Source: JALZOC01 sp035758845 (GTDB lineage Bacteria; Acidobacteriota; Vicinamibacteria; Vicinamibacterales; 2-12-FULL-66-21). From it: a DNA stretch of 64,000 bases. The notes under the pieces are model-generated. The model was not told where the DNA came from, did no database searches, and saw only the letters and a list, made by a program, of their open reading frames with translations. Positions 52,301-60,549 of this stretch are shown piece after piece. The translations under genes were made by a program, and so were the position numbers. The stretch spans positions 1 through 64,000 of the forward strand of contig DASTVZ010000087.1 in NCBI GenBank assembly GCA_035758845.1, read 5' to 3'. Numbering within the stretch: the first letter of the stretch is position 1; the number at the start of each line of letters is the position of its first letter.

Positions 52301-54155
52301 ACGTCTCGCCGACGCGGCTCTCGAATACCATTTCCTCGTCGAGTTCGCCGACGCGCGCGTGGGGGCCGCGCTCACCGACAAGGAACACGCCGTAGAGCCC
52401 GCGATCTGGAATCGTGCCGCCGTTAATCACGGCGACACGCTTTGCTCCTTCACGCGCCGTCAACCGGTTTTTCAAGCGATCCCACGTCAGGCGGGGCCGC
52501 AGATCGGCGAAGTCGTCGGAGGGATACCGTCCCGACAGCATGTCGAGGACGCCTTCGTAAACCGATCGGCTGAGTTCCGCAAACGGGGCCGCGCGCCGCA
52601 CCAGGTTGAACAGCTCGTCGACGTCCCATTCCTCATTTGCCACAGTCGCGACCATCTGCTGCGCGAGCACATCCAGCGGATTACGAGGATAGCGGCTCGA
52701 CTCGACCCGTCCTTCGTGCATGGCGCGCGTGACCGCGGCGCAGGCCACGAGATCTCCTCGGAATTTTGGAACGATGACCCCATGACTGGCAGCGCCGATC
52801 GTGTGTCCGGCGCGTCCGATTCGCTGCATGCCGCTCGCGACCGACGGAGGAGCTTCGATCTGCACGACGAGATCGATCGCGCCCATGTCGATCCCCAATT
52901 CGAGCGACGACGTGGCAACGAGGCCGCGAATCTGTCCCGCCTTGAGTCGGTCTTCGACTTCGATGCGCTGCGGCCGCGCCAGCGATCCATGGTGCGATCG
53001 CACCAGTATTTCTCCAGCCAGCTCGTTCAGTGCCGACGCGAGGCGTTCTGCAATCCGGCGGCTATTGACGAAAATCAGCGTCGATCGATGCGCGCGAACC
53101 AGTTCGAGAAGTCGCGGATGAATGGCCGACCAGATCGACGTTCGTGCCGGTCCCTGAGCCGCCGGACCGCTCGGGATCTCCACCGGCTGGCCAATCTTTG
53201 CCATGTCCTCGACCGGCACCTCGATGCGGAGTTCGAGTCGCTTCTTTTCTGAGGTGTCGACGATGGTGACGGGCCGAAATCGCGTCGCGGCGCGGTCGGC
53301 TGCAAATTCATCGTGGATGGCCTCGTCGGGATCAGCAATCCACGTCTTGCGCTTGCGGGCAAGACTGTTGGTGTCTGCATCACTTACCGCTCGCGGGGCC
53401 CCACCCCCGCTCGCTCTCGCTCGGCGACTTCGCGCCTCGCTCGGGTCGCGGGCGCTGCGCCCTGAGCCCTGCGATCCTCCGAGAAACCGCGCTACTTCAT
53501 CCAACGGACGCTGCGTCGCAGACAACCCTATGCGCTGGATTCCTTCGCGCGTCTCATCAGTCCCATCGCTTCGCAGCGCTTCAAGCCGCTCTAGCGACAG
53601 CGCCAGATGTGCACCGCGCTTGGTGGGAACGAGCGCGTGAATCTCGTCGACGATGACGGTATCGATCGAGCGAAGCGTCCGCCGCGCGTTGGACGTGAGA
53701 AGCAGGTACAGCGATTCCGGCGTCGTAATCAGAATGTCCGCAGGCTCGCGCAGGAATCGCGCGCGCTCGATGGCGGGTGTATCACCGGTCCGAATTGCGA
53801 CCGCAGGCTGGTGGAAGGAGGCCCCTCGCGCACCCGCGCGATTGACAATGCCGGCGATCGGGGCACGCAGGTTTCGCTCGATGTCGACGGCCAGCGCTTT
53901 GAGTGGCGAGATGTACAGCACGCGGCACCGCCGCTCTTTCGGCGGGACCGGATCGAACATGACCCGATTGATGCACCAGAGAAACGCCGTCAGCGTCTTG
54001 CCGCTGCCGGTCGGCGCAAGAATCAGCGTCGATTCGCCATTGGCGATCGCCGGCCACCCCTGCGTCTGCGGAGGTGTCGGCCGCTCGAACGAATCGCGAA
54101 ACCATTCCGCGACCGCCGGCTGGAAAAGATTGAGGACATCCGGGCGCCGTCCCAC
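49359..54155 (-). CDS. lhr: Large ATP-dependent DNA helicase, Lhr type
   Basis: The 1598-residue superfamily-2 helicase is of the long Lhr class. Motifs: Walker A LAPTGSGKTLTAFLW near residue 45, VDEIHALVPTKRGAHL, GLSATQRPLDEVARFLGG near 215, then the second RecA domain with SSLELGIDMGAIDLVVQIE and GMQRIGRAGH, then the Lhr winged-helix and C-terminal regions. Residues ~234-256 are a translated dispersed repeat (GC-rich copy at 53389-53455) not present in the other homologues I can recall. The enzyme is likely involved in repair with the downstream nei. Confidence 0.94.
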   Translation of the reverse strand: MGRRPDVLNLFQPAVAEWFRDSFERPTPPQTQGWPAIANGESTLILAPTGSGKTLTAFLWCINRVMFDPVPPKERRCRVLYISPLKALAVDIERNLRAPIAGIVNRAGARGASFHQPAVAIRTGDTPAIERARFLREPADILITTPESLYLLLTSNARRTLRSIDTVIVDEIHALVPTKRGAHLALSLERLEALRSDGTDETREGIQRIGLSATQRPLDEVARFLGGSQGSGRSARDPSEARSRRARASGGGAPRAVSDADTNSLARKRKTWIADPDEAIHDEFAADRAATRFRPVTIVDTSEKKRLELRIEVPVEDMAKIGQPVEIPSGPAAQGPARTSIWSAIHPRLLELVRAHRSTLIFVNSRRIAERLASALNELAGEILVRSHHGSLARPQRIEVEDRLKAGQIRGLVATSSLELGIDMGAIDLVVQIEAPPSVASGMQRIGRAGHTIGAASHGVIVPKFRGDLVACAAVTRAMHEGRVESSRYPRNPLDVLAQQMVATVANEEWDVDELFNLVRRAAPFAELSRSVYEGVLDMLSGRYPSDDFADLRPRLTWDRLKNRLTAREGAKRVAVINGGTIPDRGLYGVFLVGERGPHARVGELDEEMVFESRVGETFLLGASTWRIEEITHDRVLVSPAPGEPGKMPFWKADAAGRPLELGRHIGELVRTLRHMPASAAVQRLVQHHDLDNQAAENLVRYLADQASAAGVVPDDRTILIERCRDELGDWRICVLTPFGGRIHAPWAMAAVERARAETGIDVETMWTDDGFVVRFPETEAPPDPNLMIPASDEVEALVIRQLGATALFAAKFREAAARALLLPKRRPGGRSPLWQQRKRAADLLAVAAQYGSFPMILEAYRECLRDVFDMPSLVETLRRIERREIRTATVDSAMPSPFAAALLFGYVANYIYDGDAPLAERRAQALAIDQSQLRELLGEVELRELLDADAIAAVERQLQYLDEGQQARSIDGIHDLLLRLGDLTEAEVAARSRVDAKDALAELLRARRAIKVNIAAQPRMIPVEYAGRYRDALGVPLPVGLPESLIAPAPNATQDLARRYARTHAPFTTQEFADRYALGRAMAESILKTLAKSGRLIEGEFRPGGTAREWCDPEVLQSIRRRSLARLRKDVEPVDPAVFGRLLTSWQGVSRPRLGLDALLDAIENLQGAPLPASILESEILSARVRGYNAADLDALTAAGEVTWCGIEPLGDRDGRLALFLTDHMSRLWRPPAPQAPARPRRSAAKAGTPTVSELSPRERSILSYLESEGASFFAPIHEAAGGGYPGETVDALWDLVWNGLLTNDTFHALRAFTRPPEKRPRKPARRTNFRSRRIGPPSSEGRWSLTADRVTSEVSPTEWSTATAQQLLSRYGVVTREVAGAEGIEGGFSAVYDVLKAMEDAGRIRRGYFVAGVGAMQFALPAALELMRSFKNPSDDPDSVVLSATDPANPYGTMLKWPALNTAEASAVRAPTRTVGAIVILVDGALAGYVARGGRQLLTFVPEDEPARTTMSRALAMRLGAIARGEDGRGGLLVSEINGIPASEHPLAPFLIEAGFNPSALGFQMRKTVGSAAGFAPHAPALAIAQSSGTQDDEDA
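53389..53455. repeat. GC-rich dispersed repeat, intragenic copy in lhr
   Basis: The same ~67-base sequence as 13751-13823 appears in inverted orientation, in frame, between the SAT motif and the linker of lhr. Only about four positions differ. The translated insert is Arg/Ser/Ala/Gly-rich. Confidence 0.82.
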
Positions 54156-54318
54156 TCGACTATTCTATTTACTTGTTTGACCACTGGCAGTTAACCGGGC
54201 ACAATGGAGGGCGCTACAGTTGCCGAGGTGGCGTAAGCTGCGTCGGTGTTTGTCGATCACGACTCTGTTGACACCGGAAACGTGTGACGCGGGGGAGTCA
54301 GGAAGCCAAGACTAATTT

Positions 54319-54576
54319 ATGGGTGATTCCGGAGAAGGCCTCGTCGACGCAGAAGCGCGGATCCAGGAACAGATCGAGGAACGGGAAGCCGAGCGGCGGC
54401 GCCGCGCCGGCGCGGGGCCGAAAATCGATCCTGAAAAGGTCCGCGAACTCGAATCGCTCCGCCTGGCGAAATCCAATCTCGAGCAGCAGGCGGAAACGAC
54501 CGAGCATCCCGTACGCAAGCAGCAGATCAAGCTCGCCATCGCAGAAATCGACAAGCGGCTCGCTGCCTATCAATGA
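54319..54576 (+). CDS. Small coiled-coil hypothetical protein
   Basis: The 85-residue protein is almost wholly helical and charged. Runs such as IQEQIEEREAERRRR and LRLAKSNLEQQAETTEHPVR suggest a coiled coil of about 70 residues. There is no signal peptide or membrane segment. Its stop lies at the edge of a CTGATTGCTGA repeat and it is convergent with ftsH. The protein may be a small structural or regulatory partner, but nothing more can be said. Confidence 0.7.
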   Translation: MGDSGEGLVDAEARIQEQIEEREAERRRRAGAGPKIDPEKVRELESLRLAKSNLEQQAETTEHPVRKQQIKLAIAEIDKRLAAYQ

Positions 54577-54652
54577 ATCGCTGATTGCTGAATTCTGATT
54601 GCTGATTGATCGTTCGCGTCAATCAGCAATCGAAAATCAGTATTTTCAGCCA
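54577..54652. repeat. CTGATTGCTGA inverted repeat, copy 2
   Basis: The 76-base palindrome lies between convergent genes and touches both stop codons. Left arm ATCGCTGATTGCTGAATTC and right arm AATCAGCAATCGAAAATC match copies 1 and 3. Confidence 0.8.
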
Positions 54653-56446
54653 TCAGCGCTGCGCGCCTGCGTTCTCCAGCAGCGCCTTGATTTCGTCCGC
54701 TTCGAGCGATTCCTGCTCGAGCAGTGCTTCGGCGAGCGCGCGCATTGACGGCTGATTCCTTTCGATGATCCACTTCGCGTGATCGTAAGCGTTCATCACG
54801 ATCTTGCGAATCTCGTCGTCAACGCGCTGAGCCGTCGCTTCGCTCACGGTGTGTGGACGATCCGACTGGAACGCGTTCCCGGGCTTGCGATACGCCAGCG
54901 GACCGAGATCGGACATGCCCCACTCGCACACCATGTGCTGCGCGATATCGGTGGCACGCTCGATGTCGTTCGACGCCCCGCTCGTCATGTGATTCATGAA
55001 GAGTTCTTCCGCGACGCGTCCACCCATTAACACCGCCACCTGAGTTTCGAGATACCCCTTGGTGTAGGTGTGTCGATCGGCCTCCGGCAGCTGCATCGTG
55101 ACGCCCATGGCTCGGCCGCGCGGGATGATGGTGACTTTGTGCAACGGATCGGCATTCGGCAGAAGCGCCGCGACCACCGCATGGCCGGCCTCGTGATACG
55201 CGCAGTTGACACGATCCAGTTCGCTCAGCGCCACCGATCGCCGTTCGACGCCCATCAGCACTTTGTCGCGCGCTTCGGAAAGATCCGCGTCCGTCACCCG
55301 ATCGCGACCGGCACGGGCGGCGAAGAGCGCGGCTTCGTTGACGACATTGGCCAGGTCTGCGCCGGAGAAGCCCGGCGTTCCCCGCGCGATGGAACGAAGA
55401 TTGACGGCCGAATCGATCGTCACTCGCCGGGCGTGGACCCGAAGGATCGCTTCGCGCCCCTTCAAATCGGGATTCCCCACCGTTACTTGGCGATCGAACC
55501 GCCCAGGACGGAGCAGCGCGGGATCGAGGATGTCCTGCCGGTTGGTCGCAGCAATGACGACGATGCCGAGATGTGTTTCGAAACCGTCCATTTCGACCAG
55601 CAGTTGGTTCAGTGTCTGTTCGCGTTCCTCGTGGCTGAGCGAATTGCCGCCGCGGCTGCGGCCGACCGCGTCGAGCTCGTCGATGAAGACGATGCATGAC
55701 TTATGACGGCGGGCATCGCGGAACAGGCGCCGAACGCGCGCCGCGCCAACGCCCGCATACATCTCGACAAAGTCGGAACCGCTTGCGAACAGGAACGGCA
55801 CGCCCGCTTCACCGGCGATCGATCGTGCGAGAAGCGTCTTGCCGGTGCCCGGAGGCCCGACGAGAAGGACGCCCTTGGGAATACGGCCGCCGATTGACGA
55901 GAACCGATCCGGATGGCGGAGGAAATCGACGACCTCCTTCACTTCATCCTTCGCCTCGTCGACGCCTGCGACGTCCTGAAATGTGATCACCGTGTCGCCG
56001 CGCTCGGCCACCCGCGTCCTGCCCGAGTTTGGAATTCGACCGGCCGTCGTCCGATACACTGTGAAACCGATCAGCGCAAAGAATGCGGCCACCGTCAGGA
56101 TCATTCCGTAGCTGAGTGCCTGCGGATCGGGAAGCGGGTTGACCTCGACGCGCACGTTGCGCTTGACCAGGTCGTTGATGAACGACGAGTTGGCGGAAAG
56201 AAACTCTGCCGGAGCGACGGTCTGCGCTGTCTTGCCGTCGCGGAACGTCACCAGGATATCGCGCTCAGCGAAGGTCACCCTTGCGACGGCGCCGCGGTCG
56301 ACCTGCTGCAGGAATTCAGATAGCGCGATAGGAGCCGGCTGCGGCGCGCTCTTGAAATAGATGGTCGCCGGCACTGCGCAAAGCGCGAGGATGGCGACAA
56401 TCGCCACGACCAGGTAACGAGGACGACGGAAGCGCGGTGGCAACAC
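54653..56446 (-). CDS. ftsH: FtsH ATP-dependent zinc metalloprotease
   Basis: The 597-residue membrane-bound AAA+ protease degrades misassembled membrane and short-lived cytosolic proteins. Two N-terminal membrane helices flank a periplasmic part (~110 residues). The AAA module has GPPGTGKTLLARSIAGEAGV, FIDELDAVGRSRGG and the SRH RPGRFDRQVTV. The zinc site is HEAGHAVVAALL near 425. Length is normal. It is the only gene of its transcript visible. Confidence 0.96.
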   Translation of the reverse strand: MLPPRFRRPRYLVVAIVAILALCAVPATIYFKSAPQPAPIALSEFLQQVDRGAVARVTFAERDILVTFRDGKTAQTVAPAEFLSANSSFINDLVKRNVRVEVNPLPDPQALSYGMILTVAAFFALIGFTVYRTTAGRIPNSGRTRVAERGDTVITFQDVAGVDEAKDEVKEVVDFLRHPDRFSSIGGRIPKGVLLVGPPGTGKTLLARSIAGEAGVPFLFASGSDFVEMYAGVGAARVRRLFRDARRHKSCIVFIDELDAVGRSRGGNSLSHEEREQTLNQLLVEMDGFETHLGIVVIAATNRQDILDPALLRPGRFDRQVTVGNPDLKGREAILRVHARRVTIDSAVNLRSIARGTPGFSGADLANVVNEAALFAARAGRDRVTDADLSEARDKVLMGVERRSVALSELDRVNCAYHEAGHAVVAALLPNADPLHKVTIIPRGRAMGVTMQLPEADRHTYTKGYLETQVAVLMGGRVAEELFMNHMTSGASNDIERATDIAQHMVCEWGMSDLGPLAYRKPGNAFQSDRPHTVSEATAQRVDDEIRKIVMNAYDHAKWIIERNQPSMRALAEALLEQESLEADEIKALLENAGAQR

Positions 56447-56660
56447 GGGTTACATCCGTTTCGCGAAGTGCGGCCGAACCATTCGAGCAGAAGCGAATCG
56501 AACGGCAGCATGCGCCGACGCGATTGCTTCACCCGGATGCCAGCCGGCAGACTGAGTGCTGAAAAAGAAACACTCCGCTGGGGAATGGAATGTGCCCACA
56601 TTTTACACCGCCATATCCGCGAAGTAAACGAGCGATCGTCGGACTCGTGCGCGGAATTGC

Positions 56661-57392
56661 ATGACACCTCAGCCGCAGACAGCTCATCCGCAGCCGCGCG
56701 GGTCACGTGCATTCGCGTGGGTCGTGCATGGCTACACAGCGTCGGGCGCAGTCCTCGCGTTTGCGATGACGATCGCGGTCATCAACGGGCGATATCGGCT
56801 TGCATTTCTGTTGATGGTGGTCGCGACTGTCATCGACTGTACTGACGGAGTGTTGGCAAGACTGGCACGCGTCAAGCAAGCGACGCCGGCGTTTGATGGT
56901 GCCCGGCTCGACGATATTGTCGACTACCTCACATTCGTGTTTGTGCCGGCATTGCTCCTTTTTCAGGCCGCCCTGCTGCCCTCCGGGTGGGACGGGGTTG
57001 TTGTGGCCGCGATGCTGCTGAGCAGCGCCTACGGGTTCTCGGCGGCCGATGCCAAAACGGATGATCACTTCTTTACAGGATTTCCGTCTTACTGGAATAT
57101 CGCGGCCCTGTATCTGTTTGCGGCCCGTCTGACGCCGACTGTGAACGGCATACTGCTGCTCGTGCTCAGTGTGATGGTGTTCGTACGGATTCGATATATC
57201 TACCCGTCGCGAACCCCGGTCTTGCGCGGCCTGACCATTGCACTGGGCTTGATCTGGGGCGTCTTTGTCCTCCAGATGGTTTTCATGCTGCCTGATGTGC
57301 CGCGGCCGCTCTTATTGGCTTCACTGTTCTTTCCGCTCTACTACCTCGTACTCTCGCTCGTGCTGAACGGACGACGGGTCCGCCGGCCGTGA
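56661..57392 (+). CDS. pcs: Phosphatidylcholine synthase-like CDP-alcohol phosphatidyltransferase
   Basis: The 243-residue membrane enzyme has about eight helices. The CDP-alcohol signature is ATVIDCTDGVLARLARVKQA then PAFDGARLDDIVDYLTFVFV, with the four Asp residues expected (D-x2-D-G...G-x3-D-x3-D). The spread and C-terminal helices match Pcs, which makes phosphatidylcholine from CDP-diacylglycerol and choline, rather than PgsA. Start is ATG 56661. It overlaps the second PBP gene by four bases. Confidence 0.85.
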   Translation: MTPQPQTAHPQPRGSRAFAWVVHGYTASGAVLAFAMTIAVINGRYRLAFLLMVVATVIDCTDGVLARLARVKQATPAFDGARLDDIVDYLTFVFVPALLLFQAALLPSGWDGVVVAAMLLSSAYGFSAADAKTDDHFFTGFPSYWNIAALYLFAARLTPTVNGILLLVLSVMVFVRIRYIYPSRTPVLRGLTIALGLIWGVFVLQMVFMLPDVPRPLLLASLFFPLYYLVLSLVLNGRRVRRP

Positions 57393-59395
57393 AGCTTCCC
57401 CGCATCACCCGCGATCGGGTCGCAGGGGCGATCTTCGCCACGCTGGTTGTGCTCACCGTGATCTCGGCGACGTGGACGCTGCGACAGGCGTGGGGTGTGT
57501 ACAAGCTACGGCGCGGCGTCGGTGACACCTGGTTTCTCGCCGCCGATGGTCGCCGCTGGTTCCGTATGGACGAGCGCCAGCAGGATGTTCCCCTGGCGGA
57601 CATTCCGCTTGATCTCCAGCACGCGTTCGTGGCGGTCGAGGATCACCGCTTTTTCCGGCACATGGGGATCGATCCGATCGCGCTCGGCCGGGCGATCTAC
57701 CGCGACGTGCGCTCGGGAGGCATGGTCGAAGGTGGCAGCACGCTGACGCAGCAGCTCGCGCGCACGTTGTTCCTGTCGAATCAGAAATCCTACGGACGCA
57801 AGGTTCGCGAGGCGGCGCTGGCGTTGATGATCGATTCAGCGCTGTCGAAGGAGCAGATTCTCGAGCTGTATCTCAATCGCATCTATCTCAGCGGCGGTGT
57901 TTACGGTGTCGAGACGATGTCGAAGCACCTGTTCAACCGGCGGGCGAAGACATTGAACCTCGCGGAGTGTGCTTTGATTGCCGGCCTCGCGCGCGCCCCG
58001 TCGTCGCTCTCGCCATGGACGAATCTGGATGGGGCGCTCGAGCGCAGCCACGTCGTGTTGACGCGGATGCGAGAGGAAGGATTCATCAACGACGCGCAGG
58101 AGCGCACGGCACGCGCGACGCGCATCCGCATCGCGCCATATCCAGGTCCCACCGATCCTCGGGGCGGTTACGCCAAGGAATTTCTGCGGCAGCAGTTTCG
58201 CGACGAGTTCGGCGGCGATCACCCGCCCGACTGGGAAGTGCGAACGACGTTCGTGCCGGAACTGCAGGACATCGCGGAGCGCTCCGTCGCCGACGTGCTA
58301 CGCCGGTTCAACCAGCCCGAGCTCCAAGCCGCGCTGGTTGCCATCGATCCGCAGACCGGCGACATCCTGGCTCTGGTCGGCGGTCGCGACTTTCGTCTCT
58401 CGCAGTTCAATCGGGCGGTTCGCAGCCGGCGACAGCCGGGATCGGCGTTCAAGCCGTTCCTGTTCGCTGTGGCACTCGACCACGGCTACACGCCAGTTAC
58501 TGTCCTCGACGGGCTGACCAACATCCAGCCGCAGGGTCCCGACGAATGGGCACCGCGGAACTCCAACGACGACATTGCTGACGCGCTGACGCTCCGCGCC
58601 GCGTTGATCGAATCGAACAATCGCGCGGCCACGTCGCTGCAGCAGCGAGTGGGATCGCGTCCGGTGCTGCGTCTGGCAGCGACAGCGGGCATGCGCGATC
58701 TGCCGGACGTGCCGTCGCTTTCGCTTGGAACCGGCGAGGTCACCCCCCTCGATCTCACTGCCGCCTTCGCGATGTTTCCGAACGGCGGGTTCGCGGTCAG
58801 GCCGAGAGGCATGATTCGCGTCATCGATGCTGACGGCACGGCGGTGTATGACAACCCGGCGCGAACCGAGCGCGTCATTTCGCCGGAGAGCGCGTTTCAG
58901 ATGGTCTCGATGCTCGAGGACGTGATGGATCGCGGCACCGCGTCGGCGGCTCGCGGATGGGGCATCCGATTTCCATCGGGCGGCAAGACAGGCACCACCG
59001 ATGACTTCAAAGATGCGTGGTTCGTCGGCTTTTCGTCGTCCCTGGTCGTTGGCGTCTGGGTTGGGTTCGATCAACCGAAGACCATCGCGCGCGAGGGGTA
59101 TGGCTCGCGTTTCGCCCTGCCGATCTGGACCGATTTCATGCGCCGATCGGTGCAGCGCCGGCCGGCGCGGGATTTCGAGGTCCCCGAGGGTCTGCACGGC
59201 GAGCAACTGTGCAATGTGTCGTACCTGCGACCCGTCGAAGAGTGTCCGACCTACATCGAGTACTTCAAGGAAAACGACGATGTGCCGTCACGGTTGTGCC
59301 CGGTTCATCGCGGGACCGTGAAGCAGCGTGTGAGGCGAGCGGTTGAAGGAATACTCTCCGGGATCGGGCGAAAGCTGAAGGGCATATTCCGATGA
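57389..59395 (+). CDS. Class A penicillin-binding protein (PBP1A-like), second copy
   Basis: The 668-residue bifunctional murein synthase has an N-terminal anchor (AGAIFATLVVLTVISATW). The GT51 domain shows AVEDHRFFRHMGIDPIALGR and GGSTLTQQLARTLFL. The transpeptidase shows PGSAFKPFLFAVALDHG, IESNNRAATSLQQ and GGKTGTTDDFKDAWFVGF. The GTG start overlaps the pcs stop. It differs clearly from the first copy, so these are paralogues with separate roles. Confidence 0.95.
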   Translation: MKLPRITRDRVAGAIFATLVVLTVISATWTLRQAWGVYKLRRGVGDTWFLAADGRRWFRMDERQQDVPLADIPLDLQHAFVAVEDHRFFRHMGIDPIALGRAIYRDVRSGGMVEGGSTLTQQLARTLFLSNQKSYGRKVREAALALMIDSALSKEQILELYLNRIYLSGGVYGVETMSKHLFNRRAKTLNLAECALIAGLARAPSSLSPWTNLDGALERSHVVLTRMREEGFINDAQERTARATRIRIAPYPGPTDPRGGYAKEFLRQQFRDEFGGDHPPDWEVRTTFVPELQDIAERSVADVLRRFNQPELQAALVAIDPQTGDILALVGGRDFRLSQFNRAVRSRRQPGSAFKPFLFAVALDHGYTPVTVLDGLTNIQPQGPDEWAPRNSNDDIADALTLRAALIESNNRAATSLQQRVGSRPVLRLAATAGMRDLPDVPSLSLGTGEVTPLDLTAAFAMFPNGGFAVRPRGMIRVIDADGTAVYDNPARTERVISPESAFQMVSMLEDVMDRGTASAARGWGIRFPSGGKTGTTDDFKDAWFVGFSSSLVVGVWVGFDQPKTIAREGYGSRFALPIWTDFMRRSVQRRPARDFEVPEGLHGEQLCNVSYLRPVEECPTYIEYFKENDDVPSRLCPVHRGTVKQRVRRAVEGILSGIGRKLKGIFR

Positions 59396-59438
59396 TTCCT
59401 TGACAGGATCACGAGTCTGTTTATAGCGTTCAAGGATT

Positions 59439-60521
59439 ATGAACGCTCCTCTTCGCATTCCTGAAAAAGGCTCGCTCGATTTTCTTGCCCTTGGCGCGCT
59501 GGTCCATCGGCTCGACCCGGGCGTCGTCCCGTTTCGCAGAGCCACGATGTGCGCGATTCATGTCAGTGGTGGCGAGTTCAACACCGCGGCAAACCTTGCC
59601 GACTGTTTCGGCCTTCGAACCGGCGTCGCCTCTGCGATGGTTGAATATCCTATCGGCGAACTGATCGCGCGCCAGGTGCGCTCGATGGGGGTGACCCCCT
59701 TCTACAAGATGTTCAAACATGACGGCGCGTGGGGGCCGAACATGGCGGCGGTCTACAGCGACCGCGGCCACGGCGTGCGGGCGCCGATCGTCTTCTACAA
59801 CCGCAGCAACGAGGCGGCTGCGCGGCTCAAGCCTGGCGATTTCGACTGGGACACGATCTTCGGAGCGGGCGTGCGTTGGTTTCATAGCGGCGGCATCTTT
59901 GCGTCGCTGTCGGAGACGACCTCGGACTTGATCATCGAAGCGATGGAAGCGGCGCACAAGCATGGCGCGATTGTTTCGTTCGATCTCAATTACCGGGAGA
60001 AGCTGTGGAGCGCTTCCGGCGGCGCGAAACGGGCCATGTCCGTCCTCGGACGCGTCGTCCAGCACGTCGACGTCCTCGTCGGCAACGAGGAAGATCTGCA
60101 GAAGGGACTCGGCATAGCCGGACCTGAGGTCGCGGCGACATCGGCGCTGGATCCCAGCACGTTCGTAGGAATGATCGACCGGACTCTCGAGAAGTTTCCG
60201 CAGCTCAAAATCGTGGCCACCACGCTCCGCGAGGTGCACTCGACGAGCCGGCACCGGTGGAGCGCCGTCGCGTGGATGAATGGCGACACCTTCGTGGCGC
60301 CAACATGCGATATCGACGTCTACGATCGCGTTGGCGGCGGCGACGGCTTCGCTTCCGGGCTGGTGTATGGACTGCTGAGCGGAGAAACGCCCGAAGACTC
60401 GGTGAAACTCGGCTGGGCGCATGGCGCGCTCATCGCCACCTTCCCCGGTGATACCACCATGGCGACCGCCGACCAGGTGCGATCGTTTGCGAAGGGAGGA
60501 TCGGCGCGGATTCAGCGGTAG
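59439..60521 (+). CDS. PfkB-family sugar kinase (KdgK-like)
   Basis: The 360-residue cytoplasmic kinase phosphorylates a sugar or sugar acid. Motifs: HVSGGEFNTAANLADCFGLR near 42, ASAMVEYPIGELIARQVRSM, VSFDLNYREKLW, and the catalytic Asp with anion hole in DRVGGGDGFASGLVYGLL near 313. The arrangement fits 2-keto-3-deoxygluconate kinases best; substrate is inferred. The gene stands alone, convergent with the peptidase. Confidence 0.88.
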   Translation: MNAPLRIPEKGSLDFLALGALVHRLDPGVVPFRRATMCAIHVSGGEFNTAANLADCFGLRTGVASAMVEYPIGELIARQVRSMGVTPFYKMFKHDGAWGPNMAAVYSDRGHGVRAPIVFYNRSNEAAARLKPGDFDWDTIFGAGVRWFHSGGIFASLSETTSDLIIEAMEAAHKHGAIVSFDLNYREKLWSASGGAKRAMSVLGRVVQHVDVLVGNEEDLQKGLGIAGPEVAATSALDPSTFVGMIDRTLEKFPQLKIVATTLREVHSTSRHRWSAVAWMNGDTFVAPTCDIDVYDRVGGGDGFASGLVYGLLSGETPEDSVKLGWAHGALIATFPGDTTMATADQVRSFAKGGSARIQR

Positions 60522-60549
60522 CGTCTCCGAACCTATCATTGCGTGTCCG

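Noticed and set aside
52131..53252. 373-codon plus-strand frame opposite lhr
   Set aside because: Shadow of the conserved helicase frame.
54215..54260. GCCGAGGTGGCG-like start resembling a tRNA-Leu 5' end
   Set aside because: The following bases do not fold into D, anticodon and T arms and no matching acceptor 3' end is present.
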